Below, in pieces: positions 1 to 7,792 of a stretch of 64,000 nt of DNA (position 1 is its first letter; every line of letters begins with the position of its first letter). The notes beneath the pieces are model-generated. The model did not search any database, was not told the origin of the DNA, and was given only the letters and a program-made list of their open reading frames with translations. The stretch comes from Paenibacillus sp. S150 (lineage in GTDB: Bacteria; Bacillota; Bacilli; Paenibacillales; Paenibacillaceae). The position numbers were made by a program, and so were the translations under genes. Location: the NCBI RefSeq assembly GCF_019352175.1, contig NZ_JACBYI010000028.1, positions 20,618 to 84,617 on the forward strand, given 5' to 3'.

Positions 1-2
1 GA

Positions 3-974
3 GCGGCAGTCCAGGATGCCCAGGAGGAAGGCTCATCCCCGGAATTCTCCGGGTTCATGGTCCAGCCGGATTTCGAAATTCTGGTCCCTCCAGAGTGTCC
101 GTACAGTCAGCGCTGGATGCTCGCAGGTTGTGCAGAGCTTCTGCACAGCGATGATCTATGGAGCTACCGGCTGACAAGGGAGAGGCTGGAAGCTGCGGCA
201 GAGCAGGGCTTGTCTCCCGAAGGCGTGCTTTCCTGGCTTGCAGCCCATGCCATGGGAGGCTTGCCGGCTCAGGCGGAGCATACCCTGCTGCAGTGGAGCA
301 GAGGGATTGGAAGGACGGCACTGTCCGAGATGCTTGTGCTGGCCTGCCGGTCTGAGTCGGACGGGAATGATATCGCCGCCCATCCCCGGCTGCAAGGGAG
401 CCTTGAGCGCATCGGTCCGCTGCATTTCATCGTCCGCACGGAGCGCCTGGAGGCGGTGCGCAAGGAGCTGGGGGCAGCGGGAATGGCGCCTCCCAAGAGA
501 ATTGCCGGACAGCAGGCGGAGCCTGGAGTGGCATGGCCGTTATTGGGCGGAGACCCGCAGGCAGAATCAGCCGCATACACTTTTTCCGTTCATGGGCCAG
601 TACGGGGGCTGCTGGCCTGCGCACCGGAGCTTCCGCCGGTCCCTTTGAATCCGCATGCGGCGGAGAAAGCGATGCTCACCGGCCTGGCGTCTGTGCCGCA
701 GATGTGGATCAAGGAGTGGCGGAAATATCATGCCACCACCGCACAGAAGGTGATGGAGCATGCTCTGGACTCAGGAATTAAGGTCCGTTTGTCCATGAAG
801 GAGCAGATTTGTGAATTCATTCCTGCAGAAATCCGCCGCAATCCGTGGGAAGTGCAGGGAGCCCTGCTTCCGCCGGATTCGGACCGTGCGGAAGAGGCGC
901 GGCTGAGTGCGGCGGATTGGCAGGAAATGCAGCTTGTGATTCCCAAAGTGCGGAGAAATTCCTCTTCTGCTTAG
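3..974 (+). CDS. Helicase-associated (XPB/Ssl2-like C-terminal) domain protein, 5' end outside window
   Basis: The frame is open from the window edge, so the N-terminus lies upstream and 323 residues are visible. Near residue 18 the segment GFMVQPDFEILVPPE resembles the entry of the XPB/Ssl2-like helicase C-terminal domain (Pfam Helicase_C_3) found in Bacillales proteins annotated as helicase-associated. The C-terminal third is charged and rich in helix-forming residues, with an RKYHATTAQKVMEHAL stretch typical of that family's tail. No Walker motif is visible in this part. It ends 73 bp before ylbF, its likely conserved neighbour. Family assignment is by recognition and the biochemical role is unknown. 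Confidence 0.6.
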   Translation, partial: AAVQDAQEEGSSPEFSGFMVQPDFEILVPPECPYSQRWMLAGCAELLHSDDLWSYRLTRERLEAAAEQGLSPEGVLSWLAAHAMGGLPAQAEHTLLQWSRGIGRTALSEMLVLACRSESDGNDIAAHPRLQGSLERIGPLHFIVRTERLEAVRKELGAAGMAPPKRIAGQQAEPGVAWPLLGGDPQAESAAYTFSVHGPVRGLLACAPELPPVPLNPHAAEKAMLTGLASVPQMWIKEWRKYHATTAQKVMEHALDSGIKVRLSMKEQICEFIPAEIRRNPWEVQGALLPPDSDRAEEARLSAADWQEMQLVIPKVRRNSSSA

Positions 975-1047
975 GCAGGCGGGTATGTTATGATAAGAGG
1001 GTCTACGGGAGACAGTAGAACATTAACGCAGAAACGAGTTGAAGTTC

Positions 1048-1488
1048 ATGAGCGTAGCGGAATTGAATACGGTCGATATGGCCGAAGTACTGACATACGC
1101 CTATGAATTAGGTGATATGATTAATCAATCCGCCGAGGTGTCGGATTACTTATACTGGAAAGGCCGGGTTGACGCCAATCCGGATATCCAGGCTATGATC
1201 AAACGGCTGCAGGGCAAAAAGGAGCTGTTTGAGGAGACACAGCGGTTCGGACATTTCCATCCTAATTACCATTCTGCCAAGGATGAGGTTACGGCGGTCG
1301 AGCAGGAGCTTGAACGCTTTGAAGAGGTTATCCGCTTCAAGCAGGCGGAGAAAACGCTTGATGATATGCTGCATTCCATGTCGGAAACAATTGCGTTCTC
1401 GGTATCGGACAGCATCAAGGTTCCCGGCAATGACCCTGCTCCCAAGGGCGGCGGATGCGGCAGCGGCGGCAAGTGCTCCTGCGGCTAA
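1048..1488 (+). CDS. ylbF: YlbF, Y-complex subunit (competence, sporulation, RNA processing)
   Basis: This 146-residue protein is mostly helical and carries the family signature QRFGHFHPNY in the middle. It ends in a Gly/Cys tail, GGGCGSGGKCSCG. In B. subtilis YlbF joins YmcA and YaaT in an Fe-S-containing complex that works with RNase Y in mRNA maturation and promotes Spo0A activation; the tail cysteines are the likely metal ligands. A TTG at 1039 would add three residues. I chose the ATG at 1048 because it gives MSVAELNTVDM, but neither start has a strong Shine-Dalgarno sequence. ylbG follows 39 bp downstream, the usual order in Bacillales. Confidence 0.93.
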   Translation: MSVAELNTVDMAEVLTYAYELGDMINQSAEVSDYLYWKGRVDANPDIQAMIKRLQGKKELFEETQRFGHFHPNYHSAKDEVTAVEQELERFEEVIRFKQAEKTLDDMLHSMSETIAFSVSDSIKVPGNDPAPKGGGCGSGGKCSCG

Positions 1489-1527
1489 GCGCCGGATCAG
1501 GGCAAGAGAAAGAGAGGCGAAAAGCGG

Positions 1528-1791
1528 ATGTTTGCGGAACGGACAGGATACATTGTTTGGGTAAGCGACGTTAAGGCGGCGCGCAATCTGGAGAAATACG
1601 GGACTTTGCACTATGTCTCCAGAAAAATGCATTACGCCGTCATGTATGTGAACGCGGAACGCGCCGAGGAGGTTATGAAGAACGTCCGCAGGCTGTCCTA
1701 TGTGCGCAAGATCGAAAGATCCTACCGGAATGAGCTGAAGACGGAATACACCAGCAACGGACCGGACAAGACCAGTTATTATGGATTGTAG
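1528..1791 (+). CDS. ylbG: YlbG, DUF2129 family protein
   Basis: An 87-residue small soluble protein of the DUF2129/YlbG family. It starts MFAERTGYIVWVSDVKAARNLEKYG, here cited only as its first block MFAERTGYIVWV, and contains the conserved HYVSRKMHYAVMYV segment around residues 33-46. The family is restricted to Firmicutes and its function is not established. The gene is preceded by a GAGAGGCGAAAAGCGG purine-rich stretch that can serve as ribosome-binding site. It is likely co-transcribed with ylbF and is followed directly by a strong intrinsic terminator, so the ylbF-ylbG unit ends here. Confidence 0.9.
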   Translation: MFAERTGYIVWVSDVKAARNLEKYGTLHYVSRKMHYAVMYVNAERAEEVMKNVRRLSYVRKIERSYRNELKTEYTSNGPDKTSYYGL

Positions 1792-1810
1792 AATCTGATC
1801 TTTGAAGATG

Positions 1811-1838
1811 AGCAGGTGCCCCGCGGCATCTGCTTTTA
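1811..1838 (+). terminator. Intrinsic terminator after ylbG
   Basis: A 10-bp stem (AGCAGGTGCC paired with GGCATCTGCT, one G-T wobble) closes a CCGC loop and is followed by TTTATTATTT. It lies 19 bp after the ylbG stop and separates that unit from the eut cluster. Confidence 0.8.
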
Positions 1839-1966
1839 TTATTTGAAGGCGCAAGGTCCCTCATGCTGATTACCGGAATTGACAGAAGGTTCCGGGTACA
1901 TTACGATGACTGCAAAAGAACTGCCTGAACCGTACGCAGAGCAGCAAATGAATACATCCGGCAACC

Positions 1967-2022
1967 AGACGCTTAAGAGGCATGCATAGATGATCAATGC
2001 AGGGCTGCTCAAGCGTCTTTTT
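1967..2022 (+). promoter_or_regulatory. Terminator-like hairpin in the eut leader (possible attenuator)
   Basis: AGACGCTT at 1967-1974 pairs perfectly with AAGCGTCT at 2011-2018, which runs straight into a T run (2018-2022). The long loop contains a second perfect helix, TGCAT (1983-1987) with ATGCA (1997-2001). The hairpin ends 36 bp before the eutA start and about 175 bp after the previous gene, so it sits in the 5' leader rather than at a gene end. In other Firmicutes eut operons, leader terminators are controlled by the EutV ANTAR antiterminator. I could not identify the paired ANTAR hairpins, so the regulatory role is inference. Confidence 0.45.
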
Positions 2023-2058
2023 GCTCAAGGTTGTGTCGGGGGGAGGAACCCAAAAATC

Positions 2059-3482
2059 ATGCAGAATGGACGTTGGCTCACAAGCGCAGGCATTGACATA
2101 GGAACCAGTACGGTAAAATGTGTCTTCCGCAGTTTCATATTACCGGGCGTTCCGTGCTTTACAAAAGCCCAATGCATACAACGCCGCTGATTGGGGATTC
2201 GCAGATCGATCTCCCTTTGCTGGAGCGGATTCTGGCGCAGGAGTATCGCAGTGCGGGTCTGCTTCCTGCCGATATTGATACGGGAGCTGTAATTATCACG
2301 GGAGAAACGGCGTTTAAGCAGGATGCCGGTGCAGTGCTTCACAGCCTGGCCGGGCGGGCGGGGGATTTGGTGGTTGCCCAGGCAGGCGGAGATTTGGAGG
2401 CTGTGCTCGCTGGCAAGGGTTCTGGTGCAGAAGCGCGTTCCCGGCAGGTGCAGGGGCTGGTAGTTAATGTGGATATCGGCGGAGGAACGGCCAATGCGGC
2501 TTTTTTTGAAGGGGGAAGCTGCAGGCGGACGCTGAATTTCCATATCGGCGGCCGCCTGATCATGCTGGAAGCAGACGGAACCCTAACGGGGATTTCACCC
2601 TCGGTGCAGCGATGGCTGTCGGAGGCAGGCTATGGGCTGCTCAAGACAGGCGGAACCGCAGATTTCGAAATCCTCCGGGAAATTACCGGCAAATGGAGTG
2701 AAATCCTGCTGAAAGGTATTCTGGAGCCTGTTGATCTGAGCGTATATCCGCTGATCTGCGGGAAGCCTGCCGGCGGTGACGCGAGGGCGGAAGCCAATGT
2801 TTCCGAGCTGTGGATATCCGGAGGAGTCGGAGCCCTTATGGAGCAGGACGCGCCGCTGGATTTTTCCGAAGCTGCCAGATTTGGTGATATCGGGCCGCTG
2901 CTCGCCCATGCCCTGCGTGTAACCGGAGCACGTTATCCTGTAAAGGTGCTTGCCGCACCAGCCGCACAGCGGGCTACGGTTATTGGTGCCGGCGTGCACA
3001 CGGCGATGCTAAGCGGCTCGACGGTTTTTGCCGACAGCATGCTGCTGCCGCTGAGGAATCTTCCCGTGGTGCGGGCGAATTGGCCGGAACAGGCGGGAGC
3101 GGGGCTGGCGGGGATCGGGCTTGCGGTTGAAGAAGCCTTCGCGGAAGGCAGCCATATGTATGCCGAAGCCGGAGCGCAAGCGCCTAGGTTCGCCGTAATT
3201 CTTCCCGGCCTCCCGGTCTGCTCCTATCCGCTGATCCGCCGGATTGCCGAAGCGGCAGCAGCCTCCGCTCTGCAATACCAGCTGGAGGTGGTTGTTCTTA
3301 TCTGTGAAAATGATATCGCCAAGGCGCTGGGCAACTGCCTGCATCTGCTTGCCGGCGGCAAGCTGCCTAGTGTGTGTCTGGATCAAGTGACGGCCGGGCA
3401 CGGTGATTATGTGGATATCGGCAAGCCTGCCGCCGAAGGATATATTCCGCTCGCTGTAAAAACCCTTGTTTTCCAGTCATGA
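2059..3482 (+). pseudogene. eutA: eutA, ethanolamine ammonia-lyase reactivase, frame-disrupted near the N-terminus
   Basis: EutA is the actin-like ATPase that releases damaged cobalamin from EutBC. The start (ATG 2059, preceded by GGGAGGAA) gives MQNGRWLTSAGIDIGTSTVK, with the phosphate-1 motif GIDIGT. This frame runs off into unrelated sequence and stops at 2190. The rest of EutA continues in another frame from about 2127 (QFHITGRSVLYKSP) to 3482, with the second phosphate motif NVDIGGGTAN intact and a complete C-terminus. Compared with E. coli EutA as I remember it, about 15 residues between the GIDIGT strand and the SP..TP strand are missing as well, so a short deletion fits better than a single-base read error. 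An ATG at 2118 could start a 454-residue protein without the N-terminal ATPase motif. eutB begins 31 bp downstream. Confidence 0.85.
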
Positions 3483-3513
3483 GCGACTATTTTACGGAAG
3501 GGAAATGAAGCCG

Positions 3514-4869
3514 ATGAAACTGACCGTCTCCCTGCTGGGCGAAAGCTATAGCTTCCGCGATCTGAAGCAGCTGTTCGCCAAAGCCAATGAAGAGAAGTCG
3601 GGCGACATGCTCGCAGGCATCGGTGCGGAGCATGCCAGGGAACGGATGGCGGCCAAGCTGGTGCTGGCGGATCTGACACTGGCCGATATCCGCAGCCACC
3701 CGCTGCTTCCGGCTGAAGAGGATGAAGTGTCCAGAGCGATTGAAGAAGGGGTGGATGAGCAGGCTTATGAGCGTATCCGCCACTGGACGGTGGGGGAGCT
3801 GCGGGAGCAGCTGTTATCCCGAAGTGCGGCCGGGGTTCAGGACATCGGAAAAGGATTGAACAGTGAGATGGCGGCAGCGGCTGCGAAGCTCATGTCCAAT
3901 CTGGATCTGATTCAGGCTGCCGCCAAATGCGAGGTGATCACGTGCTGCAATACGGTTCTCGGCGGCAGAGGAAGGCTGGGCAGCCGGGCACAGCCCAACC
4001 ATCCGACGGATGACCCCAAGGGAGTGAAGGCCTCCATCTATGAAGCGCTCAGCTACGGCGTGGGCGATGCGGTTATAGGGATTAATCCGGTCATTGATAC
4101 AACGGACAATATCATCCGGCTTTTTCATGAGACGATGGAGGTGATCCGCAGATGGAGCGTCCCGACCCAAAACAGTGTGCTTGCCCATGTCACCACCCAG
4201 ATGAGAGCCATCGAGAAGGGGGCTCCAGCCGATCTGATCTTCCAGAGCCTCGCGGGTACGCAGAGCGGCAACGCTTCATTCGGAATCGATCTGCGGCTGC
4301 TGGAGGAGGCAGACCGGCTGATTAAGTCCGCGGGAACGGCCAAAGGGGAGAACCGCTGGTATTTCGAAACCGGCCAGGGGTCGGAGCTGTCGGCCGGGGC
4401 CCATCACGGCATAGATCAGGTGACGCTGGAGTCCCGCTGCTATGGGCTGGCGAAGCGCTTCAAGCCTTATCTGCTGAACACCGTGGTCGGATTCATCGGT
4501 CCGGAATATTTGTACGACAGCAAGCAGGTGATCCGGGCGGGACTGGAGGATCATTTTATGGGCAAAATCCAGGGGCTGCCGATGGGAGTGGATGTCTGTT
4601 ACACAAACCATATGCGTGCAGACCAGAACGATATGGACAATCTGGCGGTGCTGCTGGCCGCTGCCGGAGTGAGCTTCTTCATCGGCGTGCCGATGGGGGA
4701 CGATTGTATGCTGAACTACCAGTCCACCAGCTTTCATGACATAGCCACCGTGCGGGAGCTGCTGCACCTGCAGCCAGGCGCTGAATTTGCGGCTTGGGCT
4801 GAAAGTCTGGGCATTCTGCAGGACGGGCGGCTGACGGCGCTTGCCGGTGATCCTGCGCTGTTTATCTAG
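3514..4869 (+). CDS. eutB: Ethanolamine ammonia-lyase large (alpha) subunit EutB
   Basis: The 451-residue protein matches the usual length of EutB (about 453). EutB and EutC form the adenosylcobalamin-dependent lyase that converts ethanolamine to acetaldehyde and ammonia; EutB holds the active site. Visible family blocks include FETGQGS, VGFIGPEYLYD, GLEDHFMGK and CYTNHMRADQND. The start at 3514 (MKLTVSLLGES) aligns with the E. coli protein and has GGAAGGG 11 bp upstream; the in-frame ATG at 3505 sits too close to that site. Microcompartment shell genes are not seen nearby, so acetaldehyde handling must be encoded elsewhere. Confidence 0.96.
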   Translation: MKLTVSLLGESYSFRDLKQLFAKANEEKSGDMLAGIGAEHARERMAAKLVLADLTLADIRSHPLLPAEEDEVSRAIEEGVDEQAYERIRHWTVGELREQLLSRSAAGVQDIGKGLNSEMAAAAAKLMSNLDLIQAAAKCEVITCCNTVLGGRGRLGSRAQPNHPTDDPKGVKASIYEALSYGVGDAVIGINPVIDTTDNIIRLFHETMEVIRRWSVPTQNSVLAHVTTQMRAIEKGAPADLIFQSLAGTQSGNASFGIDLRLLEEADRLIKSAGTAKGENRWYFETGQGSELSAGAHHGIDQVTLESRCYGLAKRFKPYLLNTVVGFIGPEYLYDSKQVIRAGLEDHFMGKIQGLPMGVDVCYTNHMRADQNDMDNLAVLLAAAGVSFFIGVPMGDDCMLNYQSTSFHDIATVRELLHLQPGAEFAAWAESLGILQDGRLTALAGDPALFI

Positions 4870-4970
4870 GCGGGACGCTCACGCTAAATAAGCGTATGCT
4901 TCCGAAAGCCGGTTTTGTCGGGGGTAAAGCCGGGCAGCATATGCCAACAAAACTCTTAGGAGGAAACAGC

Positions 4971-5681
4971 ATGTCCTTTCAAAACAGTGACAAGATTGAG
5001 CAGCTTAAGCAGGCTACACCAGCCAGAATCGGCATAGGCAGAGCAGGGACACGGCCTACCAGCCGGGAGCTGCTGAAGCTGCGCTGTGATCATGCGGCGG
5101 CTGTGGACTCGGTGTATGGCAGCGTCAGCAGCGGCCTTCTTGCTGAGTTGGGGCTGTTTACGGTGGAATCCGGCGCAGCGGACCAGGAGCTGTACTTAAA
5201 GCGGCCGGATCTCGGCAGGCTTCTGCCGGAACACAGCATACAATTGCTGGCTGAGCGCTGTGCTCCTTCTCCGCAGGTTCAGATTGTGGTCTCGGACGGT
5301 CTCAGCGCCGGTGCGGTTGAGCACAATCTGCGGGACATTTATCCGGCGCTGCTGGATTCGCTGCAGGTGCTGGGCCTGAGCGCAGGCACTCCCTTTTTTA
5401 TCCGGAATGGGCGTGTGGGGATTATGAATGCGATTGGGGATCTTCTCCGTCCCGAGACTGTTGTGCTGCTGATCGGTGAGCGTCCAGGTCTGGTTACCTC
5501 CCGTTCCTTGAGTGCCTATCTCTGTTACAGGCCGCGTGCCGGGATGACCGATTCCGACCGGATGGTGATCTCCAATATTCATCAGGGCGGCACACCTCCC
5601 GTGGAAGCCGGGGCGTATATAGGCAGCCTGATCGCCAGAATGCTGGAGCAGAAGAAGAGCGGCGTTGGACTGCTGCTGTAG
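4971..5681 (+). CDS. eutC: Ethanolamine ammonia-lyase small (beta) subunit EutC
   Basis: This 236-residue protein is the small subunit that helps bind adenosylcobalamin. Recognised blocks are TPARIGIGRAGTRPTS near the N-terminus, the VVSDGLSA block around residue 105, VVLLIGERPGL, and NIHQGGTPPVEAGAYI near the C-terminus. The start at 4971 is set by AGGAGG eight bases upstream; the longer open frame from 4896 has no such site. It follows eutB by 101 bp and closes the cluster. With eutA damaged upstream, EutBC may lack its reactivation partner unless another copy exists. Confidence 0.96.
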   Translation: MSFQNSDKIEQLKQATPARIGIGRAGTRPTSRELLKLRCDHAAAVDSVYGSVSSGLLAELGLFTVESGAADQELYLKRPDLGRLLPEHSIQLLAERCAPSPQVQIVVSDGLSAGAVEHNLRDIYPALLDSLQVLGLSAGTPFFIRNGRVGIMNAIGDLLRPETVVLLIGERPGLVTSRSLSAYLCYRPRAGMTDSDRMVISNIHQGGTPPVEAGAYIGSLIARMLEQKKSGVGLLL

Positions 5682-6083
5682 GTGCGGTTCAAGCGCTTAA
5701 GCGGGCGGCGGGTCCGCAGAACAGCAAGCCCTGAGCTGAGCTCAGCCAGGAGGCCGCAACGGCATAACGCTGTCTCGTCCCCAAGTTTGCCATATTCGCT
5801 GTCCCCTGCCCTTCGCGGCAGTGGGTATTTTGTGTGGAAACCTGTGAAAAACGTCGAAAAACAGGCTTATTATGCCATCTACTTTATCGCCGGTTAATAC
5901 TTTCGCTTTATGCTGATCAGAGAGTGACAAAATTCACGAGGAAAAGCGTAATCTCCTTTCAGTCGTTAGATTGGGACTTCGGGCCAAGTTGGGCGAAGTT
6001 GGGTTGTGATTGTGAAATTGAGAAAAATTCTATATAAGCAGAAAATTGAATTACAGATTAATTATATTAATGGATAGATTATT
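5682..6083. other. 402-bp gap between eutC and the racemase gene
   Basis: No convincing gene is seen. At 5803-5831 CCCCTGCC pairs with GGCAG(T)GGG (one bulge) before TATTTT, a modest terminator candidate for eutC. From about 5850 the sequence becomes AT-rich, marking the change of composition that continues through the next gene. Near 5973-6005 there is a short GAAGTTGGG-type direct repetition. A promoter for the racemase gene is probably in the AT-rich 6000-6060 stretch (TATATA at 6032), but no spacing is convincing. Confidence 0.5.
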
Positions 6084-6749
6084 ATGAAAAAAATTGGGAT
6101 CGTAGGCGGCATCGGCCCGGCTTCAACATTGGATTATTATAGTGGTATCATTAACGGATTCAGGCAAAAAACAAATGACGATAACTACCCTGAAATTGTT
6201 ATAAACAGTATTAATATGACTGAAATGCTTTCATATGTTTCATGTCAGGACTGGGATGCTCTGGTTGATTTATTACTGAAAAGTATAAAGAATTTAGCAA
6301 AAGCAGGAGTGGAGCTTGCGTCCATTGCTTCAAATACACCGCATATAGTGCCACTCATAAGCATTGTTGAAGAAACATGCAAGTACGCACAATTAAAAAA
6401 ATGCAAAAAAGTTGTCGTGATTGGTACGCAATTCACAATGAGTAGTGGCCTTTATGCCAAAGCGTTTAAAAAATATGCTATTACAGCCGTTGTCCCATCG
6501 GAATGTGAGCAGACAGCAATCCATAACATCATTTTCCCAAAGCTGGAGGAAGGTATTGTCTTGCCGGAAGACAGACAAAAAATCGAGATTACGGAACGCT
6601 TATTGGTGGAACAGAGTGCAGACGGACTGGTTCTTGGGTGTACGGAGTTGCCGTTAATAATTAAAGATAAAGATTTGGATACTTTAATTCTTAATACAAC
6701 CCAAATACATATTGAAGCAATTGTTAATTCTATATGGCAAGCATTATAA
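6084..6749 (+). CDS. Aspartate/glutamate racemase family protein
   Basis: The 221-residue protein has the family start KKIGIVGGIGPAST, which binds the substrate carboxylate, and the second catalytic cysteine in LGCTELP (C186). The first catalytic position, normally Cys in the xCNT motif, is Ser here (IASNTPH, S83). In an E. coli relative (YgeA/EcL-DER) this position is Thr and the enzyme favours one direction, so S83 may also alter activity; that is inference. The gene is clearly more AT-rich than its neighbours and is flanked by broken genes and a repeat, which suggests horizontal acquisition. The ribosome-binding site is weak (GGATAG). Confidence 0.85.
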   Translation: MKKIGIVGGIGPASTLDYYSGIINGFRQKTNDDNYPEIVINSINMTEMLSYVSCQDWDALVDLLLKSIKNLAKAGVELASIASNTPHIVPLISIVEETCKYAQLKKCKKVVVIGTQFTMSSGLYAKAFKKYAITAVVPSECEQTAIHNIIFPKLEEGIVLPEDRQKIEITERLLVEQSADGLVLGCTELPLIIKDKDLDTLILNTTQIHIEAIVNSIWQAL

Positions 6750-6870
6750 GCATAAAATGAGGTTGACAAATTTCAATTGATCATGGGAGTATCTTAATGT
6801 ATTTACATATACTTCTTTGAAGTATATGACCCACTCGGACACTTTCCGCTTCGCGGCAAAGTGTCCCCAT
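6750..6870. other. Two hairpins between the racemase and the dead GntR gene
   Basis: CATATACTTC at 6806-6815 and GAAGTATATG at 6819-6828 form a perfect 10-bp inverted repeat around TTT. GGACACTTT (6837-6845) pairs with AAAGTGTCC (6858-6866) around an inner CCGC/GCGG helix. Neither is followed by a T run on the plus strand. A TTGACA is present at 6763. These may be terminator, operator or recombination-scar sequences; the function is unknown. Confidence 0.4.
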
Positions 6871-7166
6871 TTAATTATCCTCCTGATATAAAAGTGTGAG
6901 TAGCCCATTCAACCTTTCAAGATTTATTCCGCTGGCACGGGCAATTTCAATTGCTTTTGCTAAATGCTCCTCTATCTTTTTTTACTGTTCTTCAAGATAG
7001 AAATCTTGATTTTGTGCTGATACATAGCAGCCCTTACCGGCTGTCGTTTCAATAAGGCCTTCTTCAAGGCCTTCTTATTGCAAAGTCGCATACGCTTTTT
7101 GTACGGTTAAAACGCTTATTTTCAGCGATTTTGCCAATGAGCGTACCGAAGGAATTGCCTCTCCTC
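6871..7166 (-). pseudogene. GntR-family (YtrA-like) regulator remnant
   Basis: Read on the minus strand from about 7158, the frame gives IPSVRSLAKSLKISVLTVQ, a winged-helix recognition segment, then EGLIETTAGKGCYVSAQ, the GntR wing, then a helical tail ending LLTLLYQEDN at the TAA at 6871. Two in-frame stops break it (7075-7077 and 6982-6984), and a 9-bp tandem duplication (GAAGGCCTT) follows the first stop. The N-terminus is missing because the dispersed repeat starts at 7166. An AGGAGG and an ATG directly after the stop (6868-6870) suggest a former downstream partner gene, as in GntR-ABC transporter operons, which is also gone. Confidence 0.8.
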
Positions 7167-7411
7167 ATCCAAAGAGCAGCCATTTAGTGGGAAAAAGTAA
7201 CACTAATCCACCGCATGCGGATCCTGGATCATCCCTAGTGGGAAAAAGTACAACTAATCCGGCTGAAATCAGGCATTTGGGGGGAGCGGGCCTCCATTAG
7301 GTGTACAAAATCCCACTAAAGCCCGTTCAAGCCAGAATTCCAGCCCATTAGTGTTACTTTTTACACTTCGCTTCCGTTCCCTATGAACCTCCTTGCGCTC
7401 CATCAGCTTGA
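7166..7411 (-). repeat. Dispersed modular repeat, family 1, copy A
   Basis: This is the reverse complement of the sequences at 46931-47202 and 63577-63874. The shared order on the minus strand is: GATGGAGCGCAAGGAGGTTC, a near-palindrome bounded by AGTG/CACT, a GGGCTTTAGTGGGATTTTG module, then TTAGTTGTACTTTTTCCCAC modules spaced about 51 bp. The outer end, ATGGCTGCTCTTTGGATG, is shared with copy B only. The repeat abuts the GntR remnant on one side and the GGDEF remnant on the other. Function is unknown. Confidence 0.85.
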
Positions 7412-7416
7412 TAAGC

Positions 7417-7686
7417 ATTATGCCCTTGTGCGTACTTGGTTATTTGAGCAAGATTATTCACACATTCGCGTTGCAGGGATTTGTGCTGACCGAGAGCCGC
7501 TCAGGCGCAATGGAAGAAATCCCGCTGGCCTCCGTCTCGGTAGCCGTTGTCACCAACCGCTTCCGGCGCTTCGATTCCATCGAGGACCTCTCAGGCGAGG
7601 CTGCAAGGCTCAAGAAGAAATGCAAAATGATTCAAGGCAGCAGTTATGCGGATGACCAGGATCTCTCTGTAAGCCCGCTGGGCTGA
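7417..7686 (+). pseudogene. 3' remnant of a GGDEF-type nucleotide cyclase domain gene
   Basis: From about 7470 the frame reads LTESRSG, then IPLASVSVAVVTNRFRRF and ARLKKKCKMIQGSSY before the stop at 7684. This resembles the last strand-helix-strand of degenerate GGDEF domains (pattern: P..S.SIA.V.N..R....., then ELKK.AK...GS.Y). The GGDEF signature itself and everything upstream are missing, since the dispersed repeat begins at 7411. It is therefore a truncated end piece, unlikely to be functional. Assignment is by pattern memory only, so moderate confidence. Confidence 0.5.
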
Positions 7687-7792
7687 TGCCGGAAGCGCTG
7701 AAAGGGTGGTATGCTTGATCAACAAACGTCAATGCGGTAATATTGACAACAATAAGAGCATGCCAAGACCCTTTCAGTGGAGTGTGATGATA

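Noticed and set aside
1860..2058. Cobalamin riboswitch in the eut leader
   Set aside because: I looked for the B12-box and the long conserved core and saw neither; the leader is also short for that class.
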